In this document: positions 40,110-50,764 of the stretch, piece after piece | Numbering within the stretch: the first letter of the stretch is position 1 | Layout: every line of letters starts with the position of its first letter | Source: Thermodesulfobacteriaceae bacterium | GTDB taxonomy: Bacteria > Desulfobacterota > Thermodesulfobacteria > Thermodesulfobacteriales > Thermodesulfobacteriaceae | DNA length: 64,000 nt | Assembly: GCA_025062245.1 (NCBI GenBank) | Contig: JANXAD010000001.1 | Coordinates: 1-64,000 of the forward strand | Direction of reading: 5' to 3' | The notes under the pieces: generated by a model | Database searches by the model: none | What the model saw: the letters and a program-made list of their open reading frames with translations, nothing else | Told to the model about the DNA's origin: nothing | Position numbers and translations under genes: made by a program

Positions 40110-41324
40110 TTAAAATTTTGATTTGATTAATTCTTTAATTCTTTCCCAAAGACTTTTACCTTTGGATTTTACCTCAGCTTCAGTCTCTAAGGCACTATAG
40201 GCGTAAAGCAACAAACCTACTGCGGTGGCATACTGGGGATGATAAATCTCTTCAGTAAGGCCTGGAAGCTTAGGTGGATAACCTATTCTGGTGGGTAGAT
40301 CTAAAATCTGGTCTGCTAAATAAATTAATCCAGGGATAAGAGCAGAACCTCCAGTTAAAACTAAACCACTGGTAATTTTCATTTTGTCCCCAAAATTACT
40401 TAGTTCCGCCTCCACTAATTCCAAAAGTTCTCTTACTCTAAGCTCTAAAATTTCGGCTAAAACTTTTCGACTCAATTTTTTAGAGGGTCTATTCCCTATT
40501 CCAGGCACCTCCACAATCTCCTCATCTTGTACCAATTCCTTTAAGCAAACCCCTGATTGAATCTTTAATCTTTCAGCCTCGGTTCTGGAAGTTCTTAACC
40601 CTATAGCTAAATCATTAGTAAGAAGTTCTCCTCCCACAGGAATAGAGGATACAAATCTTAAAACATTATCCCAAAAACAAATTATATCTGTAGTTCCTCC
40701 TCCAAAATCTATAAGCACTACCCCTAATTCCTTTTCTTCAGGAGTTAAAACTGCTTCGGCAGAAGCTATTCCCTGAAAAACTATTCCCTCTATTTCCAAA
40801 TTTAACTTTTCAAAACAGCGGATCAAATTCTGCAAAACCGAACGATTAGCTGTAATAAACTGGACATGGGCCTCCAATCTCATGCCTGTCATTCCTACAG
40901 GATGTAAAATCCCTCGGTGTTGGTCCACAATAAATTCTTGAGGAATAACATGTAAGATAGTTCTATCAGGAGGTAGTTCAATAGCTTGGGCAGATTCTAA
41001 CACTTCTTGAACTTCTAAAGAGGTAACCTGTTTTTCCTTTAAAGCCACTACTCCCATTCCAGAAACAGTTTTAATATGACTTCCAGCTATACTGGTATAA
41101 ACACTTTTAACATTTACCTTAGCTTGACCTTTAGCCTTTTCTATAGCACTTTTTATACTTAAAGTAGCTTCTTCTATATTAATAATTATACCTTTTTTTA
41201 ATCCCTTAGAAGGAACTACTCCCATACCAGTAACCCAAAGTTTACCTTCCCTTTCCTCTCCTATCAAAGCACAAATTTTAGTAGTTCCTATGTCTACTAC
41301 TAAAATAGCCTCTTCTTTACCCAT
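40110..41324 (-). CDS. ftsA: Cell division protein FtsA
   Basis: VVDIGTTKICALIGE, VLIDFGGGTTDIICFWD, LVLTGGSALIPGL. Confidence 0.97.
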   Translation of the reverse strand: MGKEEAILVVDIGTTKICALIGEEREGKLWVTGMGVVPSKGLKKGIIINIEEATLSIKSAIEKAKGQAKVNVKSVYTSIAGSHIKTVSGMGVVALKEKQVTSLEVQEVLESAQAIELPPDRTILHVIPQEFIVDQHRGILHPVGMTGMRLEAHVQFITANRSVLQNLIRCFEKLNLEIEGIVFQGIASAEAVLTPEEKELGVVLIDFGGGTTDIICFWDNVLRFVSSIPVGGELLTNDLAIGLRTSRTEAERLKIQSGVCLKELVQDEEIVEVPGIGNRPSKKLSRKVLAEILELRVRELLELVEAELSNFGDKMKITSGLVLTGGSALIPGLIYLADQILDLPTRIGYPPKLPGLTEEIYHPQYATAVGLLLYAYSALETEAEVKSKGKSLWERIKELIKSKF

Positions 41325-41327
41325 TTT

Positions 41328-42056
41328 TTAACTCCTAAATTTAATTAAAGCTTTACCAAAAGGATAATCCATTCTTATTACTTCAATTTTTTCCATTAAG
41401 TTCTTTTCATAAAAATAAGTTACAATTCTATCCAAATTTTTATATAAAAATTGCCAGTCCTTTTCCATAATTAAAGGAAAATAGATTTTAACCTGATTTT
41501 TAGTAATAAAAATAATACTATCTTCTTCTAAAATAATTTTAGAAAAACTTTCATATACTGGTAAATAGGATTTATTACTTTTAAGCCAACTCAAAAAGTT
41601 AAAAAAGTTTTCCCTAAATTCTTCATTTTTTATCTCTACTATAGGATAAAATAGGTAATCTTCAGGTAAAATACCACTTATTATTTCTCCTCTTTTACTT
41701 ATCAAGAATCCTTTATTATCTTTTATTAAAATAGCTAAGGGTTCCTTTTCTTTTACTTTTATCTCTAAAAGGCCAGGAAGATGCCTAATTACTAAAACCT
41801 CTTCTATTCTGGGATGTTTCAGAAGTTTTTCTCTGATTATGGAGAGAGAAATTTTATAAAGCCTTTCTCCTCCTTTGAGTTCAGTAAATTTAATAATTTC
41901 TTCTTTGCTTATTTTATTATTACCAACTATCCTAATTTCCTTAAGTAAAAAGAGATCGGTAAAATAAAGTAAATAAAAAATAGTAAAAAATAAAAAGAAA
42001 AGCACACCTCCACCAATTACAAAGGGGTTTTTTATCAATTTTTTTACAAGCTGCAT
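41328..42056 (-). CDS. ftsQ: Cell division protein FtsQ (POTRA)
   Basis: Single TM plus POTRA-like LKEIRIVGNNKISKEEIIKFTELKGGERLYKIS; between murB and ftsA. Confidence 0.88.
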   Translation of the reverse strand: MQLVKKLIKNPFVIGGGVLFFLFFTIFYLLYFTDLFLLKEIRIVGNNKISKEEIIKFTELKGGERLYKISLSIIREKLLKHPRIEEVLVIRHLPGLLEIKVKEKEPLAILIKDNKGFLISKRGEIISGILPEDYLFYPIVEIKNEEFRENFFNFLSWLKSNKSYLPVYESFSKIILEEDSIIFITKNQVKIYFPLIMEKDWQFLYKNLDRIVTYFYEKNLMEKIEVIRMDYPFGKALIKFRS

Positions 42057-42958
42057 CCTAAGAACTTTACCTCCGGTTCTAAAAAGGTTTGAAATCTTAG
42101 GTAAACCTCTTCTTGAGCTTTTCTAATAAGTTCTAAAACGTCTTCAGCCTTAGCTCCTCCTAAATTTACTATAAAATTAGCATGTTTTTCTGAGATTTTA
42201 GCTCTCCCTACTTTGTATCCCTTTAATCCACAGGCTTCTATAAACCATCCTGCATAACAACAAGGAGGATTCTTAAAAACAGAACCAAAGGTTTTTTCCA
42301 AAAAAGGTTGAGTTTTCTTTCTCCTTTCTATGTAATTTTGCATTTTAGTCCAAATTTTTTCTTTCTCCTCCTTTACAAATTCCAGTTCAGCAGAAAGAAT
42401 CACTCCCTCTTCTTTAAACCATCTATAACCCCAAAGATTAGAAGAAGAACTTACTACTTTAATTTCACCCTTTTGATAGAGCTCAACCTTTTTAACTACT
42501 TCTGAAACGCTTTGATGGAAAGCTCCGGCATTCATCCGAATAGCACCCCCTAAGGTAGCAGGTACCCCCACCAAAAACTCTAATCCAGAAAAACCCTCTT
42601 TAAAGGTAAATCCGATAATCCTATTAACTAAAGTTCCTGCCAAAACCTTTACTCTTAACTTACTTTTTTCCTTCTCTATTACCTCTATCCCTTTAAAATT
42701 TCTTAAATTGATTACTACTCCTTTAAAACCTCTATCCCCCACTAAAAGATTACTTCCTCCTCCTAAAATGAAATAGGAAAGATTTTCTTTTTCTAAAAGA
42801 TTTAGCAAGTTAACTAAGTCTCTTATATTTTGGGGAAAAATCATTCTTAAGCATGGTCCTCCGATTTTGATAGTGGTATAGGGAGCTAAAACTTCCTCTT
42901 CTTTAAAGGGAATTTCCCACTTTTTTAAATATAAATCTAACTTTAATAAATCTTTCAT
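42044..42958 (-). CDS. murB: UDP-N-acetylenolpyruvoylglucosamine reductase
   Basis: PYTTIKIGGPC, ILGGGSNLLVGDRGFKGVVINL, GSVFKNPPCCYAGWFIEACGLKGYKVG. Confidence 0.95.
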   Translation of the reverse strand: MKDLLKLDLYLKKWEIPFKEEEVLAPYTTIKIGGPCLRMIFPQNIRDLVNLLNLLEKENLSYFILGGGSNLLVGDRGFKGVVINLRNFKGIEVIEKEKSKLRVKVLAGTLVNRIIGFTFKEGFSGLEFLVGVPATLGGAIRMNAGAFHQSVSEVVKKVELYQKGEIKVVSSSSNLWGYRWFKEEGVILSAELEFVKEEKEKIWTKMQNYIERRKKTQPFLEKTFGSVFKNPPCCYAGWFIEACGLKGYKVGRAKISEKHANFIVNLGGAKAEDVLELIRKAQEEVYLRFQTFLEPEVKFLGCSL

Positions 42959-44325
42959 TTCTTTAATAGGTTATGAAGTTTGTAAATATCTCCTGCTCCC
43001 ATAGTTACTATTACTTGTCCTGGTTCTACTATTTTTTTTAAGATTTCTACTGCATTGGGGAGGTCTTTGGTAAAAAAGGTGGGTTTATTACTTCTTAAAC
43101 TATTCACATTTTCAAAAAGAGTTCTTCCGCTAATTCCAGGAAGGGGAGCTTCGCTGGCAGGATAAATTTCAGTTAAAATTAAAATATCCGGTTCCTTTAA
43201 AACTATCAAAAAATCTTCCCAAAGGGCTTTCACTCGAGTATAACGATGGGGTTGAAAAACTAAAAGGAGTTTTTTATCAGAATACATTTTTCTTAAAGTT
43301 GATAAGGTTTCTTCTACCTCCTTAGGATGATGCGCATAATCGTCAAGAAGATAACATCCTTCCCACTCACCCTTGAATTCCAATCTTCTTCCAACCCCTT
43401 TAAAATTCTCTAAAACCTCTAAAACCTTAGCTATGGGCAAGTTAAGTTCTAAAGCTACCCCTAGGGCTCCTAAAGCATTAAGCACATTATGGGTCCCAGG
43501 AACCCCTAATTTCATTTTACCTAAGGGTTTATCCTCCTTGTAAATTTCTACCAAAGGATAGGCTTTATCCTCAAGAATTTTACCTCTTAAAAGATTTTTC
43601 TCTAAAAATCCATAAAAAAGAAAGGGCCCAAAAATTTCCTTAGAAATATCTTGGACTCCCTGATCGTCTCCGCATAGAATAACCTTTCCTTGAGCAGAAC
43701 ACCTTTTAATAAAATTAATAAAAGCCTTTTTAACGGCCGAAAAGTCTGCATAAAAGTCAAGATGTTCCCTATCTATGTTGGTAATCACCTCTATAAAGGG
43801 GTTATAACATAAAAAAGAACCATCACTTTCATCAGCCTCAGCCACTAAAAATTCGCTTTTACCCAAAACAGAGTGACTATTAATATTTTTAATAATTCCT
43901 CCTACTATTACCGTAGGATTCTTCTTAAGAGCTATAAGGATTTCTGCGATCATAGAAGTGGTGGTGGTCTTTCCGTGAGAACCAGCTACTACGATACTTT
44001 TGGGATACAAATTCATCACTTGAGAAAGCATCTGGGCTCTTGGAATTACCCACAATCCCATTTCCTTAGCTTTTACCAGCTCTACATTTTCTAAGGAGAC
44101 CGCTGAAGAGTATACTACTATTTCAGGTTTTTCCTTTTCTAAGTGTTTTTTAGAATGCTCATAATACACTGTTATACCCTTTTTTTCTAAAATTTGGGTA
44201 TACTTACTTTGACTTATATCACAGCCTGTAACCCTATGTCCTAAGGTAGCCAAAACTAAAGCTAAACTACTCATTCCTACTCCACCAATACCCACAAAAT
44301 GAATATTTCTCTTTTTCTCAAGCAT
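42955..44325 (-). CDS. murC: UDP-N-acetylmuramate--L-alanine ligase
   Basis: HFVGIGGVGMSSLA, VAGSHGKTTTTSMIAEI, DDYAHHPKEVEETL. Confidence 0.97.
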   Translation of the reverse strand: MLEKKRNIHFVGIGGVGMSSLALVLATLGHRVTGCDISQSKYTQILEKKGITVYYEHSKKHLEKEKPEIVVYSSAVSLENVELVKAKEMGLWVIPRAQMLSQVMNLYPKSIVVAGSHGKTTTTSMIAEILIALKKNPTVIVGGIIKNINSHSVLGKSEFLVAEADESDGSFLCYNPFIEVITNIDREHLDFYADFSAVKKAFINFIKRCSAQGKVILCGDDQGVQDISKEIFGPFLFYGFLEKNLLRGKILEDKAYPLVEIYKEDKPLGKMKLGVPGTHNVLNALGALGVALELNLPIAKVLEVLENFKGVGRRLEFKGEWEGCYLLDDYAHHPKEVEETLSTLRKMYSDKKLLLVFQPHRYTRVKALWEDFLIVLKEPDILILTEIYPASEAPLPGISGRTLFENVNSLRSNKPTFFTKDLPNAVEILKKIVEPGQVIVTMGAGDIYKLHNLLKK

Positions 44326-45400
44326 TTTCCACCAAGGCTTCCATCTCTTTTATAATTATTTCTTCTGAATTTTCTACATAAAAATCTTCCATAGCTTTAG
44401 CCATATTTTTAAGCTTTTTTTCATCTTGAAAGAGCTCTTTAAGCAAAGAGTATACCCTATCGGGAGTTGCTACTTCCTGCCTTAAGTAAAAGGCTCCTCC
44501 CTTTTTAGCTACAATTTCTGCATTTCTTTCTTGATGATTTTTGGTGGCATAGGGGAAGGGAATAAAAAGGGCAGGTTTCCCTAAGGCAAAAAGTTCTGCT
44601 AAGGTAGTTGCTCCTGCTCTTCCCAAAATTAAATCTGCCTGGGCATAAGCCCAAGCCATATCTTCAATAAAAGAAAAAACCTTTATTCTCTCTAATTGTT
44701 CTTGAGATAAAATTTTTAAGTACTCCTCCCTAACCCAATCCAAATCTTCTAAACCTGTTTGATGGATAACTAACAAATTTTCAAATTCAGCTAAAAGTTG
44801 GGGCACTACTTTAAGGGCAAGTTGATTGATAAATCTGGCTCCCAAGCTTCCTCCTAAAATTAAAAGTCCCTTTCCAGAATGTTCTTTTTCCCTCCTTTTT
44901 TTAATTTCCCCTCTTACAGGATTTCCAGAAAAAACCACCTTTTTAGAGGGAAAAAATTTTTCACTTCCTGGTATACTAATAAAAACTTTATCTACTAATT
45001 TACTTAATACTTTATTAGCTAAACCTGGTTCTAAATTTTGCTCGTGCAAAGAGGTTCTTTTACCCTTAAGTTTGCCTGCCAAAACTACGGGAAAGGAGAT
45101 ATAACCACCTGTAGCAAAGATAATCTGAGGTTCTATAGTTTTTATAAATTTACAGGCCTTTAAAAAAGCCTTTATCATTTTGTAACTGGCTTTTATTTTA
45201 TCTTTAAGAGCTCTGCCTAAGAATCCTTCTACCTCTAATTCTAAAACTGGAAAGGGTTTATTTTTTAAAATTAGACGTTCTATTTTTCTCGTGCCAGAAA
45301 TAAAGTAAACCTCTCGTCCTCTTTCTAAAAGGCTTTGAGCTAAGGCTAAACCTGGAAAAATGTGCCCCCCTGTTCCACCTGCTACAATTAACCACCTCAA
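44318..45400 (-). CDS. murG: UDP-GlcNAc:lipid I GlcNAc transferase MurG
   Basis: VAGGTGGHIFPGLALA, LHEQNLEPGLANKVLSKL, ILGGSLGARFINQL, GRAGATTLAEL. Confidence 0.97.
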   Translation of the reverse strand: MRWLIVAGGTGGHIFPGLALAQSLLERGREVYFISGTRKIERLILKNKPFPVLELEVEGFLGRALKDKIKASYKMIKAFLKACKFIKTIEPQIIFATGGYISFPVVLAGKLKGKRTSLHEQNLEPGLANKVLSKLVDKVFISIPGSEKFFPSKKVVFSGNPVRGEIKKRREKEHSGKGLLILGGSLGARFINQLALKVVPQLLAEFENLLVIHQTGLEDLDWVREEYLKILSQEQLERIKVFSFIEDMAWAYAQADLILGRAGATTLAELFALGKPALFIPFPYATKNHQERNAEIVAKKGGAFYLRQEVATPDRVYSLLKELFQDEKKLKNMAKAMEDFYVENSEEIIIKEMEALVENA

Positions 45401-46803
45401 TGGTAAACCTCTTTTTTATCTTCTAAAGCTCTTTCTTTAAAAAAAGAGGGAGCATATTTTAAAACCAGTTCTCTAAAAATTTCTCCTCTTTCTTGATAAT
45501 CACTAAATTGGTCAAAACTTGAACAGGCTGGGGAGAAAAGAACCGTATCCCCTGGTTGAGAAATTTTAAAAGCTAAGGCTAAAGCCTCAGCTAAGTTGTC
45601 TACCATGTAAGTTTCTGTTAAACCTTGAAGCTCTTCAGCTATAATATACTTAGCTTCTCCCATTAAAATAAGACTTTTAACCTTTTCTTTGATGAAAGCT
45701 GCCAAAGGTAAGTAAGAAGCTCCCTTATGTTTACCTCCTAAGATCAGAATTACAGGATAATTAACTGAATTTAAAGCCTGTAAAGTGGCATCCACATTGG
45801 TAGCTTTGGAATCATTAATGAAATAAACTCCTCCGAAGCTTCCAACAAACTCCAATCTATGAGGAAATCCTGTAAATTCTTTAATAAGCTTAGCTATACT
45901 CTCTTTGGAAGCTCCAAGCAAACGAGCTCCTAAACTACCTGCTATATAATTTAGTTTATTATGTATCCCTTTAAGTTTAAAGCCTAAAAAGGAAAAAACC
46001 TCTTCTCCCTCTTCCGTAGTTAACACGAATTCTTCTTCACCTTTCAAATAGGCCGAAAGATTTTTTTCCTTTCCAAAAAAGAGAAGAGTTCCACCTATCA
46101 TATTTTTAAACTTTTCAAACCAGGATTCCTTATAAGGCAAAATGCTAAAGTCTTCTTTTCTCTGCTTTTCAAAAAGTCTATATTTATAATAGGCATATTC
46201 TTCTTCGTTACGGTATCTTTCCAAGTGATCAGGGGTTATATTTAAAAGAATTCCGATTTTGGGAAAAAAGTTTTCAATCGTTTCTAATTGAAAACTTGAA
46301 ACCTCTAAAACTAATTTATCTACTTTAGCTTGAGATAAAACATATTCAGAAAGGGGAATCCCGAAATTAGCTCCGGTAAAGACTTTGTAACCTGAAAGTT
46401 TTAATAATTCAGAAACTATGGAAGTGGTGGTGGTCTTTCCGTTAGTTCCAGTAATAGCAATAGTGTTTTCCTTTTCCTTTTCAGAGAGAAATCGCCAAGC
46501 AAGTTCTAATTCACTCCATACTGGTATTTCCCTTTTATAGCAAATTGCGTAAACTTCTCTTGGAACCCCAGGGCTTACTACAATCAAATCTGCAGAAAGC
46601 AAAGTCTCTTTCTTATGCCCACCTGTTTCAAAGATTACCCCTCCACTTATTTCAAAGGTTGAAATCAGAGAAGGGGGAAGCTCCTCTTTCTTTCTTTTTT
46701 CCGAAATAATTACATTGGCTCCCTTTACTAAAAGAAGCCGAGTAGCTGCTATTCCACTTTTTCCATATCCTATTACTACTACCCTTTTATTTCTAAGATT
46801 CAT
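45397..46803 (-). CDS. murD: UDP-N-acetylmuramoylalanine--D-glutamate ligase
   Basis: VVIGYGKSGIAATRLLL, AITGTNGKTTTTSIVSELL, FINDSKATNVDATLQAL; overlaps murG start with no ftsW between. Confidence 0.97.
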   Translation of the reverse strand: MNLRNKRVVVIGYGKSGIAATRLLLVKGANVIISEKRKKEELPPSLISTFEISGGVIFETGGHKKETLLSADLIVVSPGVPREVYAICYKREIPVWSELELAWRFLSEKEKENTIAITGTNGKTTTTSIVSELLKLSGYKVFTGANFGIPLSEYVLSQAKVDKLVLEVSSFQLETIENFFPKIGILLNITPDHLERYRNEEEYAYYKYRLFEKQRKEDFSILPYKESWFEKFKNMIGGTLLFFGKEKNLSAYLKGEEEFVLTTEEGEEVFSFLGFKLKGIHNKLNYIAGSLGARLLGASKESIAKLIKEFTGFPHRLEFVGSFGGVYFINDSKATNVDATLQALNSVNYPVILILGGKHKGASYLPLAAFIKEKVKSLILMGEAKYIIAEELQGLTETYMVDNLAEALALAFKISQPGDTVLFSPACSSFDQFSDYQERGEIFRELVLKYAPSFFKERALEDKKEVYH

Positions 46804-46828
46804 GGTTTCCCTCTCTATCTTGTTTTTT

Positions 46829-47905
46829 CTATCTTATTTTTAAAGTACTTAAGGCTATTAGTCCACAAATCACAGAAACAATCCAAAACCTTATAACTAC
46901 TTTACTTTCCTTCCAGTTTAAGAGTTCAAAGTGATGATGGAGAGGAGCCATTTTAAAAATTCTTTTTCCTTTAGTCAATTTGAAGTATCCTACTTGAAGA
47001 ATAACGGAGAGAGCCTCCACTACAAAAACTGCTCCTGCAATAACCAAAATAAATTCCTGTTTAATCATCAAAGAGATAGCTCCTAAGGTAGCTCCTAGGG
47101 AAAGGGAACCTACATCTCCCATAAAAATTTCTGCTGGGTGGGAGTTATACCAAAGAAATCCCAACCCTGCTCCCCCTAAAATAGCACAAAAAATAGCTAA
47201 CTCTCCAGCATAGGGTATATAGGGAATAAATAAATAGTTAGCAAATTTAACATGTCCTGCTATGTAAGAAAAGACAGCATAAACCCCAGCAACCACACAA
47301 AAAGGAACTATAGCTAATCCATCCAGTCCATCGGTAAGATTCATAGCATTAGAACTTCCCAGAATTACTAAAATAGAAAAAATTAGATAGCCTAAGCTTA
47401 GTTCTAAAAAAAGGTTTTTAAAAAAGGGGAAGTAAAGAATGGTACTATGATTTAAGTGATGATAAAGGATTAGATAAAATACTCCTACTAAAAGGACTTG
47501 GATAGCAAGCTTTTGTCTGGCCTTTAATCCCAAATTGTGTTTTTTCTTTACCTTTAAGAAATCATCCCAAAAGCCAATAGCTCCAAAACCCATAAGAGTA
47601 AAAAGAGCTAACCAAATAAAGGGATTAGCAAGATTGCACCACAGAAGAGTTGAAATAACTATACTTACAATAATAATTAATCCTCCCATAGTGGGAGTTC
47701 CTGTTTTAACTTGATGGTGAGTTGGCCCCTCTTCTCTTATGATTTGTCCAAACTGCTTTTCTTTCATGTATCTTATAAAAGGTGGCATCAAAAGATAGAC
47801 TAACAAAAAGGCTGTTAAAGAACCGTAAATTAAACGGAAGGTAATGTATTTAAAAAGATTAAAAACACCAATCCATTCACTAAGATAATGAAGGTAATAA
47901 AACAT
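46829..47905 (-). CDS. mraY: Phospho-N-acetylmuramoyl-pentapeptide transferase
   Basis: TPTMGGLIIIVSI, FWDDFLKVKKKHNLGLKARQKL, NLTDGLDGLAI, MGDVGSLSLGATLG, PLHHHFELLNWKE. Confidence 0.98.
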   Translation of the reverse strand: MFYYLHYLSEWIGVFNLFKYITFRLIYGSLTAFLLVYLLMPPFIRYMKEKQFGQIIREEGPTHHQVKTGTPTMGGLIIIVSIVISTLLWCNLANPFIWLALFTLMGFGAIGFWDDFLKVKKKHNLGLKARQKLAIQVLLVGVFYLILYHHLNHSTILYFPFFKNLFLELSLGYLIFSILVILGSSNAMNLTDGLDGLAIVPFCVVAGVYAVFSYIAGHVKFANYLFIPYIPYAGELAIFCAILGGAGLGFLWYNSHPAEIFMGDVGSLSLGATLGAISLMIKQEFILVIAGAVFVVEALSVILQVGYFKLTKGKRIFKMAPLHHHFELLNWKESKVVIRFWIVSVICGLIALSTLKIR

Positions 47906-49307
47906 TTTGGGTTTTCTCAGATAACAATTTTTCTACAATTCTTTCCATCTTTAAAGCTCTTGAACCCTTTATTAAAATAATGGCTTTTTCAAATTTTAAC
48001 TCCCTTTCCAAATCCTTCAAAAGGGCTTCAACTTCTGAATAAATTTTAAAGGGTTTTTTAGATAGAGAAAAACCCTGGGCATACTCTTCAGCCATCTCCC
48101 CTACAAAATAAGCTTCTTCTACCACCTCTCCTGCTTTTCTACCTATTTCTCTATGAAATTCCTTGGCATAACTTCCTAATTCTTTCATATCTCCTAAAAT
48201 AGCTACTTTTTTCATCTCCTTTACACCAAGGGTTAATAAAAACTCTAAGGCTGTCTTCATAGAACCTGGATTGGCATTATAAGTATCATCAATAACCCAA
48301 AAATCAGCGGCCTTATAAACCTTAATTCTTGAGTATAGAGAAATTTTCTTTCCCAAGTTTTCCAAAATTTCCTTTAGGTCTAATTCAAAACAAGAAGCTA
48401 CTGCTAAACCAGCTAAAAGGTTTAAAAGATAGTGCTTTCCAAAATTTGGGATTTCTAAAGGATAGGTATTCCCTTGATAACTAATTTGAGCCTTTATTTT
48501 ACTTTCCTCTATTTCTACTTTTGATATTGAAAAATCTGCTTCAGGATTAAAACCAAAGGATATTTTGCGTTGAGAAAAAAGTTTAGTCCTTTCTCTCACC
48601 AGAGGCTGGTCATAGTTATAAATTAGGGTTCCACTTGAAGAGGTATACTCAAAGAGTTTAATTTTTTCTTCTAAAACTCCTTCCACACTTCCCAGGCCTT
48701 CTAAATGGGCAGGATAAACGCAAGTAAGAACTGAAATTTGAGGTTCGATAATTTGAGCTAACCTTTCAATCTCTCCAGGAGCATTAGTTCCCACCTCTAA
48801 TACAGCTATCTCAGTATCCTCTTTAAAGGACAGGATGGAAAGGGGAACCCCTATTAGATTATTATAATTAGCTAAATTTTTGGAAGTCTTAAAATAGAGG
48901 TTTAAGATGGAAAAGGTGAGTTCCTTAGTAGTAGTTTTACCACAAGAACCTGTAATCCCAATTACCTGAAAATTAAGTTTTTTTCTCCAAAAATTTCCTA
49001 AATCTCCCAAAGCTTTTAGGGTATCTTTGACCAAAATTACCGAAATAGTTTTAGGAATCTCTTCTACTTTAAAACCCTCAGGAAAGTAAGCCAGCACTAA
49101 ACCTTTAGCTCCTTTATCTAAAGCAGTCTTCCAAAAGGTATGTCCGTCAAAGTTTTTACCTTTTAAAGCCCAAAACAAGAATCCAGGCTGAATAATTCTC
49201 GTATCTGTGGAAATACCCTGAAAAGGAATACCCATATCACCATTTATTAAAAGTCCTTGAGTAGCTCTAATAATATCTTCCGTGGTAAGTTTGACTTCTA
49301 CATTCAT
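47880..49307 (-). CDS. murF: UDP-N-acetylmuramoyl-tripeptide--D-alanyl-D-alanine ligase
   Basis: ITGSCGKTTTKELTFSIL, ANYNNLIGVPLSIL, IDDTYNANPGSMKTALEFL. Confidence 0.96.
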   Translation of the reverse strand: MNVEVKLTTEDIIRATQGLLINGDMGIPFQGISTDTRIIQPGFLFWALKGKNFDGHTFWKTALDKGAKGLVLAYFPEGFKVEEIPKTISVILVKDTLKALGDLGNFWRKKLNFQVIGITGSCGKTTTKELTFSILNLYFKTSKNLANYNNLIGVPLSILSFKEDTEIAVLEVGTNAPGEIERLAQIIEPQISVLTCVYPAHLEGLGSVEGVLEEKIKLFEYTSSSGTLIYNYDQPLVRERTKLFSQRKISFGFNPEADFSISKVEIEESKIKAQISYQGNTYPLEIPNFGKHYLLNLLAGLAVASCFELDLKEILENLGKKISLYSRIKVYKAADFWVIDDTYNANPGSMKTALEFLLTLGVKEMKKVAILGDMKELGSYAKEFHREIGRKAGEVVEEAYFVGEMAEEYAQGFSLSKKPFKIYSEVEALLKDLERELKFEKAIILIKGSRALKMERIVEKLLSEKTQNVLLPSLS

Positions 49308-50764
49308 AGGGGCTTAAGATTTTCCACAATTTTTAGAATTTCTTCTTTATCTGAAAAGGGAATTCTTTGGCCCTTAATTTCCAAATAATTTTCATGTCCT
49401 TTCCCAGCTATTAACAATATATCACCCTTTTTTAAATTTTTGAGAGCCCACTCTAAAGCTAATTTTCTATCAGGAATAACTTCATAAGGAGTTTTATGAT
49501 TTAAGCCTTTTTTTATGTCCTTTATAATTTCTAAGGGTTCTTCAAATCTGGGATTATCAGAAGTTAAAATTACTAAATCTGAAAGTTCACTGGCAATTTT
49601 ACCCATAAGGGGCCTTTTAGAGGCATCCCTATTTCCTCCACATCCAAAAAGAACTATAAGTCTATTTTTCTTAAGAGGGTTAAGACTCTTTAAGGCTACT
49701 TCTAAGGCCGATGGGGTATGAGCATAATCGATTAAAATTTTAGCCTCCTTAAATTCAGCTACTAATTCAAGTCTTCCTGGGGGATTTTTTAAATCCTTTA
49801 AAACTTTAATAAAATCTTCTTCCTCATAACCTAGGGCTAATAAAATACCCCAAAGGGTCATCAAATTTTTAGCTTGATAGTCTCCTACGAGAGAGGTAGA
49901 GATTTGATATTCTTTACCTCTACTTTTAACCTTCAAAAGTAAGCCTTCAGTTCTTTCTAAAATTTCTACTCCTATTTCTCCATCGTTTACTAAAAGTTTA
50001 GGAAGGTCACTAAGTTCTTTTGCCAATCTTTCTCCGTAAGAAGTTTCCAAGGAAATCACAGCCTTTCCCTCGGGTTTTAAGTAATGGGTAAAAAGTTTTT
50101 TCTTAGCCTGGTAGTAGTTTTCCATAGTAAGATGATAATCCAGATGGTCTTGGGAAAGATTAGTAAAAACTCCAAGATCAAACTTAATTCCCCAGATTCT
50201 ATCTTGATCTAAAGCATGGGAAGAAACTTCCATAACTATGGTATTTATTCCCTTTTTTACGGTTTTTTGAAAAAGTTTTCCTAAGGTCAAAAGAGAAGGC
50301 GTAGTCTCTTTAGCTTCCAAGATTTCATCTCCTAATTCATAAAAGAGGGTTCCTAAATAAGCACTCTTAAGTCCTAAGTTAGAAAGAACCTTCTTGGTAA
50401 AATAACTTACCGAAGTTTTACCATTAGTCCCGGTAACTCCTATTAGGAAAAGTTTATCAAGGGGCACTTCATAATAGTTAAAAACCAATTGAAAAAGAGC
50501 TTTTTTAAGGTTTCTAACTTGAATTTGAAATACTTCCTTAAAAAGAGGATCTGGAGGAGTTTCTCTTAAAATAGCCTTAGCTCCCTTGGAAATAGCCTCT
50601 GGAATAAAATCTTCTCCATTTAAGGTACAACCTCTTTTAGCTATAAAGAGATAGCCTGGTAAAACTTCCTTAGAATTTTCCGTTATTCCATTTATAAAAA
50701 TTTTTGAAGGTTGAGGAACTATTTTAACTATTTCTCCCTCTAAGATTGAAATTAATTCTTTCAT
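49304..50764 (-). CDS. murE: UDP-N-acetylmuramoyl-tripeptide synthetase (meso-DAP type)
   Basis: GVTGTNGKTSVSYF, TNLSQDHLDYHLTMENY, DNPRFE motif indicating meso-diaminopimelate addition. Confidence 0.96.
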   Translation of the reverse strand: MKELISILEGEIVKIVPQPSKIFINGITENSKEVLPGYLFIAKRGCTLNGEDFIPEAISKGAKAILRETPPDPLFKEVFQIQVRNLKKALFQLVFNYYEVPLDKLFLIGVTGTNGKTSVSYFTKKVLSNLGLKSAYLGTLFYELGDEILEAKETTPSLLTLGKLFQKTVKKGINTIVMEVSSHALDQDRIWGIKFDLGVFTNLSQDHLDYHLTMENYYQAKKKLFTHYLKPEGKAVISLETSYGERLAKELSDLPKLLVNDGEIGVEILERTEGLLLKVKSRGKEYQISTSLVGDYQAKNLMTLWGILLALGYEEEDFIKVLKDLKNPPGRLELVAEFKEAKILIDYAHTPSALEVALKSLNPLKKNRLIVLFGCGGNRDASKRPLMGKIASELSDLVILTSDNPRFEEPLEIIKDIKKGLNHKTPYEVIPDRKLALEWALKNLKKGDILLIAGKGHENYLEIKGQRIPFSDKEEILKIVENLKPL

